Made by a program: the position numbers and the translations under genes
Notes under the pieces: generated by a model
Told to the model about the DNA's origin: nothing
Databases searched by the model: none
The model's input: the letters and a program-made list of their open reading frames with translations, nothing else
Assembly: GCF_003391095.1 (NCBI RefSeq)
Contig: NZ_CP031447.1
Location: 682,001 to 746,000, forward strand
Source of the DNA: Austwickia chelonae
GTDB taxonomy: Bacteria > Actinomycetota > Actinomycetes > Actinomycetales > Dermatophilaceae
Direction of reading: 5' to 3'
DNA length: 64,000 nt
In this document: positions 51,143 through 60,000 of the stretch, piece by piece
Layout of the letters: every line of letters starts with the position of its first letter
Numbering within the stretch: position 1 is the first letter of the stretch

Positions 51143-52768
51143 ATGGCAACGCAGCCACCTTCCGCGCCGCCCACCGCGGCCGGCCCACCCCCCACCGGAC
51201 CGGAACCGGACGCAGCCATCGCCGTCCAGGTCGAAGGCATCACGAAACGCTTCCCCGGGGTGGTGGCCAACAAGGACATCACCTTCGCCGTGCGACGCGG
51301 CCATGTTCATGCCCTCGTCGGGGAGAACGGGGCGGGTAAATCCACCCTGATGAAGATCCTCTACGGGGTACAGCGGCCAGACGAAGGCACCATCACCGTC
51401 GACGGTGAACAGGTCGCCTTGAAGAGCCCCTCGGACGCCATCGCTCACGGCATCGGCATGGTCTTTCAACACTTCATGCTGGCGGACAACCTGACCGTCC
51501 TGGAGAACGTCGTCCTCGGCGCCGAGAAACTCCATGGCATCGGTGCCGGAGCCCGCACCGAGATCCGACGGATCAGCGAAGAATACGGACTCGGTATCGA
51601 CCCGGATCAGCTGGCCGCATCCCTCGGGGTCGGCGCTCGCCAACGGGTCGAGATCCTCAAGGTGCTCTACCGCGGGGCGCGCATCCTGATCCTTGACGAG
51701 CCCACTGCCGTCCTCGTTCCCCAAGAAGTCAACGAACTCTTCGGTAACTTGCGTAAGCTCACGCGAGAAGGCCTCACCATCATCTTCATCAGCCACAAGC
51801 TCGACGAAGTGCTCTCCGTTGCCGACGCCATCACCGTCATCCGCAGGGGAACCACCGTGGCCTCGGTGAACCCTGAAGAGACCACCGCTCGGGGACTCGC
51901 CGAACTGATGGTCGGCTCTGAACTGCCCACCCCGGAGACCGAGGAATCCACGGTCACCGACCAGGAACTGCTCCGGATCGAGGACATCCTCCTCTCCGAC
52001 GGCGGTGCCCGTCCCGTCCTCGACCACCTCGATCTGACGATCCATGCCGGAGAGGTCGTGGGCATCGCCGGCGTGGAAGGTAACGGACAAGCCGAACTGA
52101 TCGAAGTGATCATGGGCATGCGCGAACAGGACAGCGGCCGCATCCAGCTGCGGGATCTGGACATCTCAGACTGGGGCGTGCGTCGTATCCGTGAAGCCGG
52201 AGTCGGCTACATCCCCGAGGACCGGCACCGTCACGGGCTTCTGCTGGACGCACCGTTGTGGGAGAACCGCATCCTGGGACACCAGACCCAACGTCCCAAC
52301 ATCAAAGGCGTCTTCGTCGACTCCAAGGGTGCGCAACAGTCCACGCAGGAGATCGTCGACCAGTACGACGTCCGCACCCCCAGTATTCACGTCACGGCAG
52401 GCTCACTCTCCGGGGGGAACCAGCAGAAACTGATCATCGGGCGGGAGATGGCCCACCAGCCGATCGTCCTGCTGGCCGCGCATCCCACCCGCGGAGTCGA
52501 CGTCGGAGCGCAGTCCTTCATCTGGGACTGCTTGAAGAATGCACGGCGGGAAGGCCTCGGCGTCCTGCTGATTTCGGCGGACCTGGACGAACTGATCGGG
52601 CTCTCCGACAGCATCTATGTACTCCTGCGCGGCAGACTGACCGGTCCCTACGACCCGGACACGGTGACCGCTCAGGAGCTCGGCGCCGCGATGACCGGCG
52701 CGGACGGACATCGGCAGGCTTCCGGCGCCGAGAACACCGCGACGACGGCCCCGGAGGAAGCGCGATGA
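51143..52768 (+). CDS. Double-ATPase subunit of a nucleoside ABC importer (RbsA/MglA-like)
   Basis: 541 aa with two ABC domains. First: Walker A GENGAGKS, signature region LGVGARQRVEIL, Walker B ILILDEPTAVL, switch ISHKLDEV. Second: AGVEGNGQAEL in place of a canonical Walker A, LSGGNQQKL signature, and LLAAHPTRGVDVGA. One functional and one degenerate site are normal for sugar/nucleoside importers of this type. Stop overlaps the next ATG. Confidence 0.95.
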   Translation: MATQPPSAPPTAAGPPPTGPEPDAAIAVQVEGITKRFPGVVANKDITFAVRRGHVHALVGENGAGKSTLMKILYGVQRPDEGTITVDGEQVALKSPSDAIAHGIGMVFQHFMLADNLTVLENVVLGAEKLHGIGAGARTEIRRISEEYGLGIDPDQLAASLGVGARQRVEILKVLYRGARILILDEPTAVLVPQEVNELFGNLRKLTREGLTIIFISHKLDEVLSVADAITVIRRGTTVASVNPEETTARGLAELMVGSELPTPETEESTVTDQELLRIEDILLSDGGARPVLDHLDLTIHAGEVVGIAGVEGNGQAELIEVIMGMREQDSGRIQLRDLDISDWGVRRIREAGVGYIPEDRHRHGLLLDAPLWENRILGHQTQRPNIKGVFVDSKGAQQSTQEIVDQYDVRTPSIHVTAGSLSGGNQQKLIIGREMAHQPIVLLAAHPTRGVDVGAQSFIWDCLKNARREGLGVLLISADLDELIGLSDSIYVLLRGRLTGPYDPDTVTAQELGAAMTGADGHRQASGAENTATTAPEEAR

Positions 52769-53946
52769 AGATCGATCTACGCAGAATCGGTTTCAGCCTG
52801 GCAGCGCCGCTCCTCGCGCTCATCGTGGCCTTCACGATCACGACGGCCGTGCTCTTCGCAGCAGGAGACCCGGTGGGAGCTGTCTGGCAGCAGCTGCTCA
52901 AAGCGCCCTTGCCCCGGGTCACGGTCAATATCCTCAACGAAGCCATCATTCTCTACATCTCCGCGATCGCCGTGGCTATCGGCTTCCGGATGAACCTGTT
53001 CAACATCGGTGTCGAGGGCCAGTACCGGGTGGCGGTCTTTGCCGCTGCCGTCGTCTGCGGTCAAGGATTCATCGGTGGGCCCGCCAATGTCCTGCTGGGC
53101 ATCGTCGTGGCCATGCTCGCCGGGGGGATGTGGGCCGGTATCGCCGGTTGGCTGAAAGTACGTCGCGGTGTGTCGGAAGTGATCTCCACGATCATGCTCA
53201 ACGCCATCGCCACAGGACTGGTCGCCTACCTGCTGGGCATCGTCGCGCCGTCCGGGCAGACCGATGTCACCAAGACCGCTGAGATCCCTGCCTCGTCCTG
53301 GCTGACCGGGCTGGCCTTGGTCCCCGGGGCGCGCAACACGGTCTACTCCCTGGTCTTCCTCTCCGTGCTGGTGGGCTTCCTGTACTGGTTCGTCCTGACC
53401 CACACCAGGTTCGGCTATGACCTGCGAGCGGCCGGACGCAGCGAGAGCGCCGCGGTGGCCAGTGGTGTCGACGCCAAGAAGATGGTGATGATCACGATGG
53501 TGCTTTCCGGTGCCGTCGGTGGACTCGTCGGGATGCCGCTGCTCTTCGGCCAGGACCACGCCTACGGAGGGACCTTTCAAGCCGGGCTCGGTTTCGCCGG
53601 GATCGGTGTGGCACTGCTCGGCCGTAACCACCCCGTCGGGATCGCCTTCGGCGCGCTGCTGTGGGCCTATCTGAACCAGCAGTCCGGGCCGCTGCAGTTG
53701 ATCTCGGTCTCGCCGGAGATCGTCTCGATCATCCAAGGCATCATCGTCCTCGCCGTCGTCATCGCCTACGAAGTGGTCCGACGAGTCCAGACCCGTCTCG
53801 AACAGGCCTCTGTGGCTAAACGGCTGGCTGCCGGCGAGCGAGCCGGAGACGGCCGGACCACCACTGCGAACAGTCGGTCGGCGGAGGACCTGGCCCCTGC
53901 TGAGGCCACCACCGGGTCCGCCACCACGGAAAGGGACCACTCATGA
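52765..53946 (+). CDS. Nucleoside ABC transporter permease 1
   Basis: 393 aa from the ATG in an ATGA overlap. About nine membrane segments in the BPD_transp_2 pattern: MNLFNIGVEGQYRVAVFAAA, VSEVISTIMLNAIA, RAAGRSESAAVASGVDAKK and GFAGIGVALLGRNHPVG. Frame upstream of this ATG lies in the ATPase gene and is not used. Confidence 0.94.
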   Translation: MKIDLRRIGFSLAAPLLALIVAFTITTAVLFAAGDPVGAVWQQLLKAPLPRVTVNILNEAIILYISAIAVAIGFRMNLFNIGVEGQYRVAVFAAAVVCGQGFIGGPANVLLGIVVAMLAGGMWAGIAGWLKVRRGVSEVISTIMLNAIATGLVAYLLGIVAPSGQTDVTKTAEIPASSWLTGLALVPGARNTVYSLVFLSVLVGFLYWFVLTHTRFGYDLRAAGRSESAAVASGVDAKKMVMITMVLSGAVGGLVGMPLLFGQDHAYGGTFQAGLGFAGIGVALLGRNHPVGIAFGALLWAYLNQQSGPLQLISVSPEIVSIIQGIIVLAVVIAYEVVRRVQTRLEQASVAKRLAAGERAGDGRTTTANSRSAEDLAPAEATTGSATTERDHS

Positions 53947-55385
53947 GCATGGGACTTCAGCTCGACGCGCACGTCGCGGCAGACATCCCGCAACGGCGGA
54001 ACCGTTGGACTCCGCTGCGCCTTGCGCTGACCGTTCTCGGAGTTCTGGTCGGTCTGTCTGTTCTTCGGGTGGCGACCGGGGAGAACGACATCGCTTCCTC
54101 CGGTGCCGTGGCCGCTGCGATCGGCCTGGCTGTTCCGATCGGCCTGGCCGGTCTGGGAGGTCTGTGGAGCGAACGGGCCGGCGTCGTGAACATCGGTTTG
54201 GAAGGCATGATGATCCTCGGCTGCTGGGGATCAGCAGCCTTCGCGCTGAGCTGGGGTCCCTGGGCAGGTCTGATCGGGGGAATCCTGATGGGTCTGGTCG
54301 GCGGCGCGGTGCACGCTGTGGCTACCGTCTACTTCGGTGTCGACCATGTCGTCTCCGGCGTGGCACTCAACCTGATCGGCCCAGGCGCTGCGAAGTACCT
54401 GGCCGCTCGGACCTGGCCCCAGTTGCAGGGCGTGCAGTCCCCCCAGCTTCCGGAGCTGCCGAAGATCACCGTTCCCGGGCTGTCCGACGGTCTGCGCTCG
54501 TTGGAGAGCACACATCTGTTCCTGATCTCCGACGCCGCTGGCGTGCTGGCCGGACTGGTCACTGATCTGTCGATGCTCACCGTGATCGCGGTCGGACTGG
54601 TCGCGGCCAGTTGGTGGGTGCTCTGGCAGACAGCTTTCGGTCTGCGTCTGCGCTCCTGTGGTGAGTCGCCAGCTGCTGCAGAGACCCTCGGCGTCGATGT
54701 CTATCGGTACAAGTACGCCGGTGTGCTGATCTCCGGTGCCCTGGCCGGTCTTGCCGGGGCCTACCTGACCCTGGTGGCGGCCAATATGTTTCGTGATGGG
54801 CAGACTGGTGGACGCGGGTATATCGGCCTGGCTGCCCTCATCTTCGGCAACTGGCGGCCTGGGTCTTTGGCCTCCGGCGCATTGATGTTCGGCTATTTCG
54901 ATGCTATTCAATTGCGAGGCAACGCAATCCATGGTGTTCTCCTCGCTGCGGGAGTGGCCTTGGTGGCCTTGGGAGTCACCGCGCTGCTGCGTCATCGTTC
55001 CGGGCGGCAGGCTGCCTTCGCCCCCGCTGCGACCGCCGCACTGGCGTTGGCCGTGGGCTGGTACGCAGCCAGCGACTCTGCACCCACCGCAGTGCGACTC
55101 TTCGTCGGATTCGCCGGGGTCGCGCTTCTTCTCGGCTCCGGGCTCGTGGCCTTTCTCGCTCGTCGAGGATCCGTCGGATGGCCGGGGGCTTTCTCCGGCG
55201 GACTGGCCATGGCGGCTTTCGGGCTCTTGGTGACCTGCTGGTATGCCTCTTCGGAGTCGGTTCCCAGCCAGCTGACCGGCGCCGCACCCTATGTGGCTAC
55301 GCTTCTGGTACTGGCCCTGGCCAGCCAGAATCTCCGGATGCCCGCAGCCGACGGGCTGATCTATCGCAAGGGTGAAACTCACTGA
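53943..55385 (+). CDS. Nucleoside ABC transporter permease 2
   Basis: 480 aa, starting in an ATGA overlap. The core follows family pattern (ERAGVVNIGLEGMMILG, VVSGVALNLIGPGAAKYL, CGESPAAAETLGVDVYRYKY, GRGYIGLAALIFGNW). After the usual core it has about 100 residues with roughly four extra membrane segments before the typical end MPAADGLIYRKGE. Stop overlaps the cdd start by one base. Confidence 0.93.
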   Translation: MSMGLQLDAHVAADIPQRRNRWTPLRLALTVLGVLVGLSVLRVATGENDIASSGAVAAAIGLAVPIGLAGLGGLWSERAGVVNIGLEGMMILGCWGSAAFALSWGPWAGLIGGILMGLVGGAVHAVATVYFGVDHVVSGVALNLIGPGAAKYLAARTWPQLQGVQSPQLPELPKITVPGLSDGLRSLESTHLFLISDAAGVLAGLVTDLSMLTVIAVGLVAASWWVLWQTAFGLRLRSCGESPAAAETLGVDVYRYKYAGVLISGALAGLAGAYLTLVAANMFRDGQTGGRGYIGLAALIFGNWRPGSLASGALMFGYFDAIQLRGNAIHGVLLAAGVALVALGVTALLRHRSGRQAAFAPAATAALALAVGWYAASDSAPTAVRLFVGFAGVALLLGSGLVAFLARRGSVGWPGAFSGGLAMAAFGLLVTCWYASSESVPSQLTGAAPYVATLLVLALASQNLRMPAADGLIYRKGETH

Positions 55386-55813
55386 TGAACGACGAAGCAG
55401 ACGTGGCTGACATCACGATCGACTGGGATGCACTGCATGCCGAAGCGGTAGCCGTGATGAAGCAGGCCTATGCCCCGTACTCCAACTTCCCCGTGGGCGT
55501 CGCTGCTCTGGTGGACGACGGCCGGATCGTCTCCGGGTGCAATGTGGAGAATGCCTCGTACGGGCTGGGCCTCTGCGCCGAGTGCGGGCTGGTCTCCGAG
55601 CTGGCCAAGACCGGTGGCGGACGACTGGTCGCGGTGTGGTGCGTCGACGCCCGTGAAGTCACCCTCATGCCGTGTGGCCGGTGCCGCCAGGTGCTCTACG
55701 AATTCGGGGGTCCGGACTGCCGGATCCAGACCCCGGAAGGCCGGCTGACCCTCAAGGACATCCTTCCTCAGGCCTTCGGCCCGGCGGACATCGAACTGGT
55801 CACGAAGGCTTGA
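55385..55813 (+). CDS. cdd: Cytidine deaminase
   Basis: 142 aa; converts cytidine and deoxycytidine to uridine forms. Zinc motif LCAECGLV (Cys-Ala-Glu, where Cys is the zinc ligand as in most homotetrameric CDAs) and PCGRCRQ; also YAPYSNFPVG and GCNVENASYG. Last gene of the nucleoside operon, followed by a stem-loop. Confidence 0.96.
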   Translation: MNDEADVADITIDWDALHAEAVAVMKQAYAPYSNFPVGVAALVDDGRIVSGCNVENASYGLGLCAECGLVSELAKTGGGRLVAVWCVDAREVTLMPCGRCRQVLYEFGGPDCRIQTPEGRLTLKDILPQAFGPADIELVTKA

Positions 55814-55834
55814 ACGAAGCCGAAATCGACCAGC

Positions 55835-55872
55835 GGAGCCCGACACCCACGTCCCACGGGGTGCCGGGCTCC
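55835..55872. terminator. Stem-loop between cdd and argE-like gene
   Basis: GGAGCCCG-A-CACCC (55835-55848) pairs with GGGTG-C-CGGGCTCC (55859-55872), one internal mismatch. Lies between convergent genes, so it may serve both. Confidence 0.65.
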
Positions 55873-55904
55873 GGCCGTGAACACCGCGAAATAGGGTTCG
55901 CAGT

Positions 55905-57074
55905 TCAGCCGGTGAACTCCTCGATCAGAGCGCTGAGCATCGCTTCGCAGGCCGCCAGTTGGGCCAGCTCCACGTATTCGTCCGTGCCATGGGCTTGAGC
56001 GATATCTCCCGGCCCGCAGACGACCGCATCGATGCCGGCATCGGAGAATTGCCCGGCCTCGGTGCCATAGGTGACCTTGTTCGTCTCCAGAGGTCGACCG
56101 AGCCGCTCGATCAGGGCGGCGGCGGCACCCTGCGGCGAACTCTCGAGCCCGGGGACCATCGAAGCGACCCGGAAATCAACTCCCCCTGAAGGGTGCCGAG
56201 CGCGCATCATCTCGGACTCCTCCTGGGCGAAGGCCCGTAGGGTCTCCACGACGGCCCGCGGGTCCTCGGCGGCGATCGTCCGGAAGTCGGCTTGGACCAG
56301 GCAATGGTCGGCGACCGTGTTCGAGGCGATCCCTCCCCGGACGATATTCACCCCGATAGTGCTGTGCGCGATCTCGTAGGCATCGTCGAAAGGCCCGTTG
56401 GCAGCGAAATGTTCACCCAGCTCGCTGATCCGTCGAATGACCACGGCGGCGTGCTCGATCGCGTTCAGACCGCGCGGTTTCAGCGAACTGTGGCAGGCGT
56501 GGCCATGGAACTCCATCTCGACCAGGTTCACCGACTTGTGCCCGAGGACTGCGCGCATCATGGTCGGCTCGCCGATGATCGCGACCCGCGGGGTCAACCC
56601 GAGCTCGGCCAGATCCTTCACGATCTGGTCACCACCCAGGCAGCCGACCTCTTCGTCATAGCTGAAGGCCAAGTGGATCGGTTCACGCAAGGAAGCCTTC
56701 TGCATGTCCGGGAGGGCGGAGAGCACGCAGGCCAGGAATCCCTTCATGTCCGCAGAGCCTCGTCCGTACAACCGGCCGTCGCGGATCTGCGGGGCGAAAG
56801 GTTCGCTCGTCCACTGCTGCCCGTCCACCGGCACCACGTCGGTATGGCCGGAGAGCACCACGCCTCCGTCGGTCGACCCGTCCGCAGCAGGGATCGTCGC
56901 GATCAGATTGGCCTTGCCCTCCTGTGGGCCTGCGCAGACATGGGTGGTGACCCCCGAGGCCGAGAGCTCTTCCCGGACGATGTCGATCAGGGGAAGGTTC
57001 GGGTCACGGCTGGTGGTGTCCAAGGAGATCAGGCGCATCGCCCAGTCGATGGTGCTACGGCGTGGAGAAGACAT
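55905..57074 (-). CDS. argE: M20 metallopeptidase, acetylornithine deacetylase (ArgE)-like
   Basis: 389 aa, start MSSPRRSTIDWAM; the upstream ATG at 57116 is less likely. M20 features: SGHTDVVPVDG (zinc His and Asp), LYGRGSADMKGFLA, SYDEEVGCLGG (catalytic Glu pair), IGEPTMMRAVLGHKS and TEAGQFSDAGIDAVVCGPG. Length and motifs fit ArgE, which releases ornithine from N-acetylornithine, but other M20 amidohydrolases look alike. It lies against the direction of the nucleoside genes, between cdd and deoA. Confidence 0.8.
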   Translation of the reverse strand: MSSPRRSTIDWAMRLISLDTTSRDPNLPLIDIVREELSASGVTTHVCAGPQEGKANLIATIPAADGSTDGGVVLSGHTDVVPVDGQQWTSEPFAPQIRDGRLYGRGSADMKGFLACVLSALPDMQKASLREPIHLAFSYDEEVGCLGGDQIVKDLAELGLTPRVAIIGEPTMMRAVLGHKSVNLVEMEFHGHACHSSLKPRGLNAIEHAAVVIRRISELGEHFAANGPFDDAYEIAHSTIGVNIVRGGIASNTVADHCLVQADFRTIAAEDPRAVVETLRAFAQEESEMMRARHPSGGVDFRVASMVPGLESSPQGAAAALIERLGRPLETNKVTYGTEAGQFSDAGIDAVVCGPGDIAQAHGTDEYVELAQLAACEAMLSALIEEFTG

Positions 57075-57280
57075 GAGGACAGCCTTTCCGAGCAAATGGG
57101 CCACGACATCGCCCACGCTACCGGCCGGACCCGTCGGGCCAGGCCATTCGCAGGGAGCTCAAGGTGCGCCGTCTTCGACCACCGCTGCGTGCAGACTCCG
57201 AAAAAGTTGCTGGACAATGGAATCGACGAGTGCCCTTTTGTCCTTTCGCAGGTAGCAGGAGGATGAGGCAGGATCGGGAC

Positions 57281-58564
57281 ATGACCGAAGCCTTCGACGC
57301 CGTCGACATCATTCGCGCCAAGCGGGACCGGCAGCGACTCTCCCCGGAACAGATCGACTGGGTGATCGATGCCTATACCCGAGGCGTCGTCGCCCACGAA
57401 CAGATGTCTGCGCTGGCCATGGCGATCTTCCTCAACGGGATGGACCGCAGTGAGATCGCCCGGTGGACCCAGGCCATGATCGCCTCCGGTGAGCGCATGG
57501 ACTTTTCCGGGTTGTCGAAGAAGACCACCGACAAGCACTCCACCGGAGGCGTCGGGGACAAGATCACCCTGCCCCTGGCACCGCTGGTGGCCTCCTACGG
57601 GGTGGCCGTCCCCCAGCTGTCCGGGCGCGGGCTGGGCCACACCGGGGGCACCCTCGACAAGCTCGAATCGATCCCCGGCTGGCAGGCCGCGCTCAGCAAT
57701 GAGGACATGCTCCGTCAGCTCGACGAGGTCGGCGCGGTCATCTGCGCGGCCGGCTCCGGCCTCGCCCCGGCCGACAAGAAGCTCTACGCCCTACGCGATG
57801 TCACCGGGACGGTGGAGGCGATCCCGTTGATCGCCAGCTCCATCATGAGCAAGAAGATCGCCGAGGGCACCGGGTCGCTGGTGCTCGATGTGAAGGTCGG
57901 CTCGGGTGCCTTCATGAAAGAGCTCGGAGCGGCCCGTGAACTGGCCCGCACCATGGTCGACCTGGGAACCGACGCCGGTGTCCGTACTGTCGCCCTGCTG
58001 ACCGATATGTCCACCCCGCTCGGGTTGACCGCAGGAAATGCCATGGAGGTCCGGGAATCGATCGAGGTCCTCGCCGGAGGCGGGCCGGCCGATGTCGTGG
58101 AACTCACTGTGGCGCTGGCCCGGGAGATGCTCGCCGGCGCCGGGGTCACCGACGTCGACCCGGCCGAAGCATTGCAGGACGGCCGGGCCATGGATGCCTG
58201 GAAAGCAATGATCCGCGCCCAGGGCGGAGACCCTGACGCGACATTGCCGGTGGCGGCCGAGCAAGAGATCGTCACCGCGGAGCGTGACGGCGTCCTGACC
58301 TCGCTCGACGCCTATGCCGTCGGGCTGGCCGCCTGGCGTCTCGGAGCAGGCCGGGCACGTCAGGGAGAGCCGGTCCAGGCCGGAGCCGGGGTGGAGATGC
58401 ACGCCAAACCCGGTGACCGGATCCGTGCCGGGCAGAAATTGCTCACTCTGCACACCGACACCCCGGAGCGCTTCGCCCGTGCACAGGACGCCCTGAAAGG
58501 CTCCTGGAGCATCGGAGAGAACGCACCGGAACGTCCGGTGCTGCTCATCGACCGGATCGCCTGA
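57281..58564 (+). CDS. deoA: Thymidine phosphorylase / pyrimidine-nucleoside phosphorylase
   Basis: 427 aa. Family signature SGRGLGHTGGTLDKLESIPG, plus KHSTGGVGDKITLPLAPL (phosphate binding), MSKKIAEGTGSLVLDVKVG and ALLTDMSTPLG. It splits thymidine or uridine to base and deoxyribose/ribose-1-phosphate, using nucleosides brought in by the ABC system. Start at 57281 chosen over an ATG at 57263 that lies on the AGGAGG sequence. Confidence 0.97.
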   Translation: MTEAFDAVDIIRAKRDRQRLSPEQIDWVIDAYTRGVVAHEQMSALAMAIFLNGMDRSEIARWTQAMIASGERMDFSGLSKKTTDKHSTGGVGDKITLPLAPLVASYGVAVPQLSGRGLGHTGGTLDKLESIPGWQAALSNEDMLRQLDEVGAVICAAGSGLAPADKKLYALRDVTGTVEAIPLIASSIMSKKIAEGTGSLVLDVKVGSGAFMKELGAARELARTMVDLGTDAGVRTVALLTDMSTPLGLTAGNAMEVRESIEVLAGGGPADVVELTVALAREMLAGAGVTDVDPAEALQDGRAMDAWKAMIRAQGGDPDATLPVAAEQEIVTAERDGVLTSLDAYAVGLAAWRLGAGRARQGEPVQAGAGVEMHAKPGDRIRAGQKLLTLHTDTPERFARAQDALKGSWSIGENAPERPVLLIDRIA

Positions 58565-58572
58565 GACCCCGA

Positions 58573-58618
58573 GCGCGTTCTGTCCTGCCCGGCGTACGCC
58601 GGGCAGGACAGAACGCGC
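58573..58618. terminator. 46-bp perfect palindrome after deoA
   Basis: 58573-58595 and 58596-58618 are exact reverse complements with no spacer, so the RNA would form about a 21-bp stem with a GTAC loop. It lies 9 bp after the deoA stop and is the longest perfect dyad in the window. Most likely a terminator, though without T-run. Confidence 0.75.
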
Positions 58619-58695
58619 AGGTGTGTGGCGATGACGGACGAGATCCAGTCCCGCTCATCCCAGCCAGTCAGGAAATGTCCGATTACCCTTGGTGA

Positions 58696-59049
58696 GTGCC
58701 TGAACTCATCCAGAAGCCGGTGCACATCACCACCGGACACGGCCGCACCGTCGACGAATACATCGGCCGGTCGTCCACCGGCCACGACATCGTCTCCGTC
58801 GCTCGGATGAGCGCACCAGCAGGATGGTCCGGGAACTATCACCGACCTGAACTCGACGCGGTGACCGTGGTACTCGTCGGCACCATGCTGGTCGATCACG
58901 ACGGAGGACAAGCCCGAGTACGGGCCGGCCAAGCCCTGATCACCCGTTCCGGAGAGCGGGTGCGCTACACCAGCGGCGACGACGGCGTCGACTGCATGGT
59001 GGTCTGCTTGCCCGCTTTCAGCCCCGAAGCCTCTCCACCGGCGGAGTGA
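58696..59049 (+). CDS. Small cupin-domain protein
   Basis: 117 aa from GTG. A single beta-barrel cupin is suggested by GNYHRPELDAVTVVLVGTMLVDHDG (the HxxxxxE-like first motif) and VRAGQALITRSGERVRYTSG, with CMVVCLPAF at the end. Small cupins of this kind bind a metal and a small ligand; function unknown. Its last 32 bp overlap the end of the convergent RDD gene. Confidence 0.65.
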   Translation: MPELIQKPVHITTGHGRTVDEYIGRSSTGHDIVSVARMSAPAGWSGNYHRPELDAVTVVLVGTMLVDHDGGQARVRAGQALITRSGERVRYTSGDDGVDCMVVCLPAFSPEASPPAE

Positions 59050-59950
59050 CCGAGGAAGAACCGAACTGCTCCGGAGACGTCATCGGAGACTGGACAGCTG
59101 GGCCGTCCGACATCACGGGTAGCCCCCGACCGGTCAACCGCCGACGGATCTCCTCATCCCGTTGCAGACGCTCCCAGTCGCGTCGGCCACGCTCCACCAG
59201 CACCGCTTCCAGGAAGACCTCCGGCGGTGTGCCCAGCGGAGGGCCGGGAGAGACATACACCAAGGCCTGAGCAGCAAGATGCTGCGCCAACTGATGCCGA
59301 GGCTCCGGACGGATCTGCGGAGCTCTGCGCAGGAGCTCACGGATCGACAAGGACAGCTGATCGGGCAAAGGCGCGATATCGGCAGTGGACGCCCAGGCAG
59401 CCAAGGGCAGGGGCACCGCAGCAGGCGTCGGCCAGGGGAAGGTCATCCGGTCGCGGACCACATATGTTCCTGCGGCGAAGTCACCCAACCGTTTCGCCCG
59501 AGTATTCAACAATCCGCTGACCAGAGCCGGTGCCCCCATCAGCAGATATACCTCTACCAGGCCGACCATGTGCCGGGTGAAGGCATGCCGGAAGGAGATC
59601 GGCCCGCCATCGTCACGCAAGGTGCGTAACCCCAGAATCATCTTCGCCACGGTACGGCCGGTCAGTGTCTCCAATATCGTCGGGAAGCCCACGACGACCA
59701 ACAGCACCGTCGGGACAAAAACCGCGGTCAGAGCCGTCTGATCGAGAACGTTGGCGAGCGGCATGAACACCGCGAATAGAACGGTCGGCAACATGAAAAA
59801 GACCACTGCCATGTCGATCATCCCGGCAATAGCACGCACACCCAGCGAAGCCGGCGGTAGTTCCAAGGCGACCGCTTCGCCGGTCAACAGGTACTCTCCG
59901 TCATCGGATTCCCCGAGGTGTCCTTGCCCGCCCACGGCGCTCGTCGTCAC
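59018..59950 (-). CDS. RDD-family membrane protein
   Basis: 310 aa. The RDD domain is seen in PPASLGVRAIAGMIDMAVVFF (R...D) and TGRTVAKMILGLRTLRDDGGP, with about four membrane segments in residues 40-165. The C-terminal 140 residues are hydrophilic. It stands divergent from the SpoIIM-like gene, with DUF58 and MoxR beyond, a linkage common in actinobacteria. Role unknown; some RDD proteins act as ion exchangers. Confidence 0.85.
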   Translation of the reverse strand: MTTSAVGGQGHLGESDDGEYLLTGEAVALELPPASLGVRAIAGMIDMAVVFFMLPTVLFAVFMPLANVLDQTALTAVFVPTVLLVVVGFPTILETLTGRTVAKMILGLRTLRDDGGPISFRHAFTRHMVGLVEVYLLMGAPALVSGLLNTRAKRLGDFAAGTYVVRDRMTFPWPTPAAVPLPLAAWASTADIAPLPDQLSLSIRELLRRAPQIRPEPRHQLAQHLAAQALVYVSPGPPLGTPPEVFLEAVLVERGRRDWERLQRDEEIRRRLTGRGLPVMSDGPAVQSPMTSPEQFGSSSVTPPVERLRG

Positions 59951-60000
59951 CTGCCCAGCCTAGCTCGCTTCGGCTTGCTGACCCGCGAGACACCTGTGTC

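Noticed and set aside
49949-52090. Minus-strand open frame (713 codons) opposite the nucleoside importer genes
   Set aside because: Antisense to a lipoprotein and an ATPase with full motifs; composition is that of a shadow.
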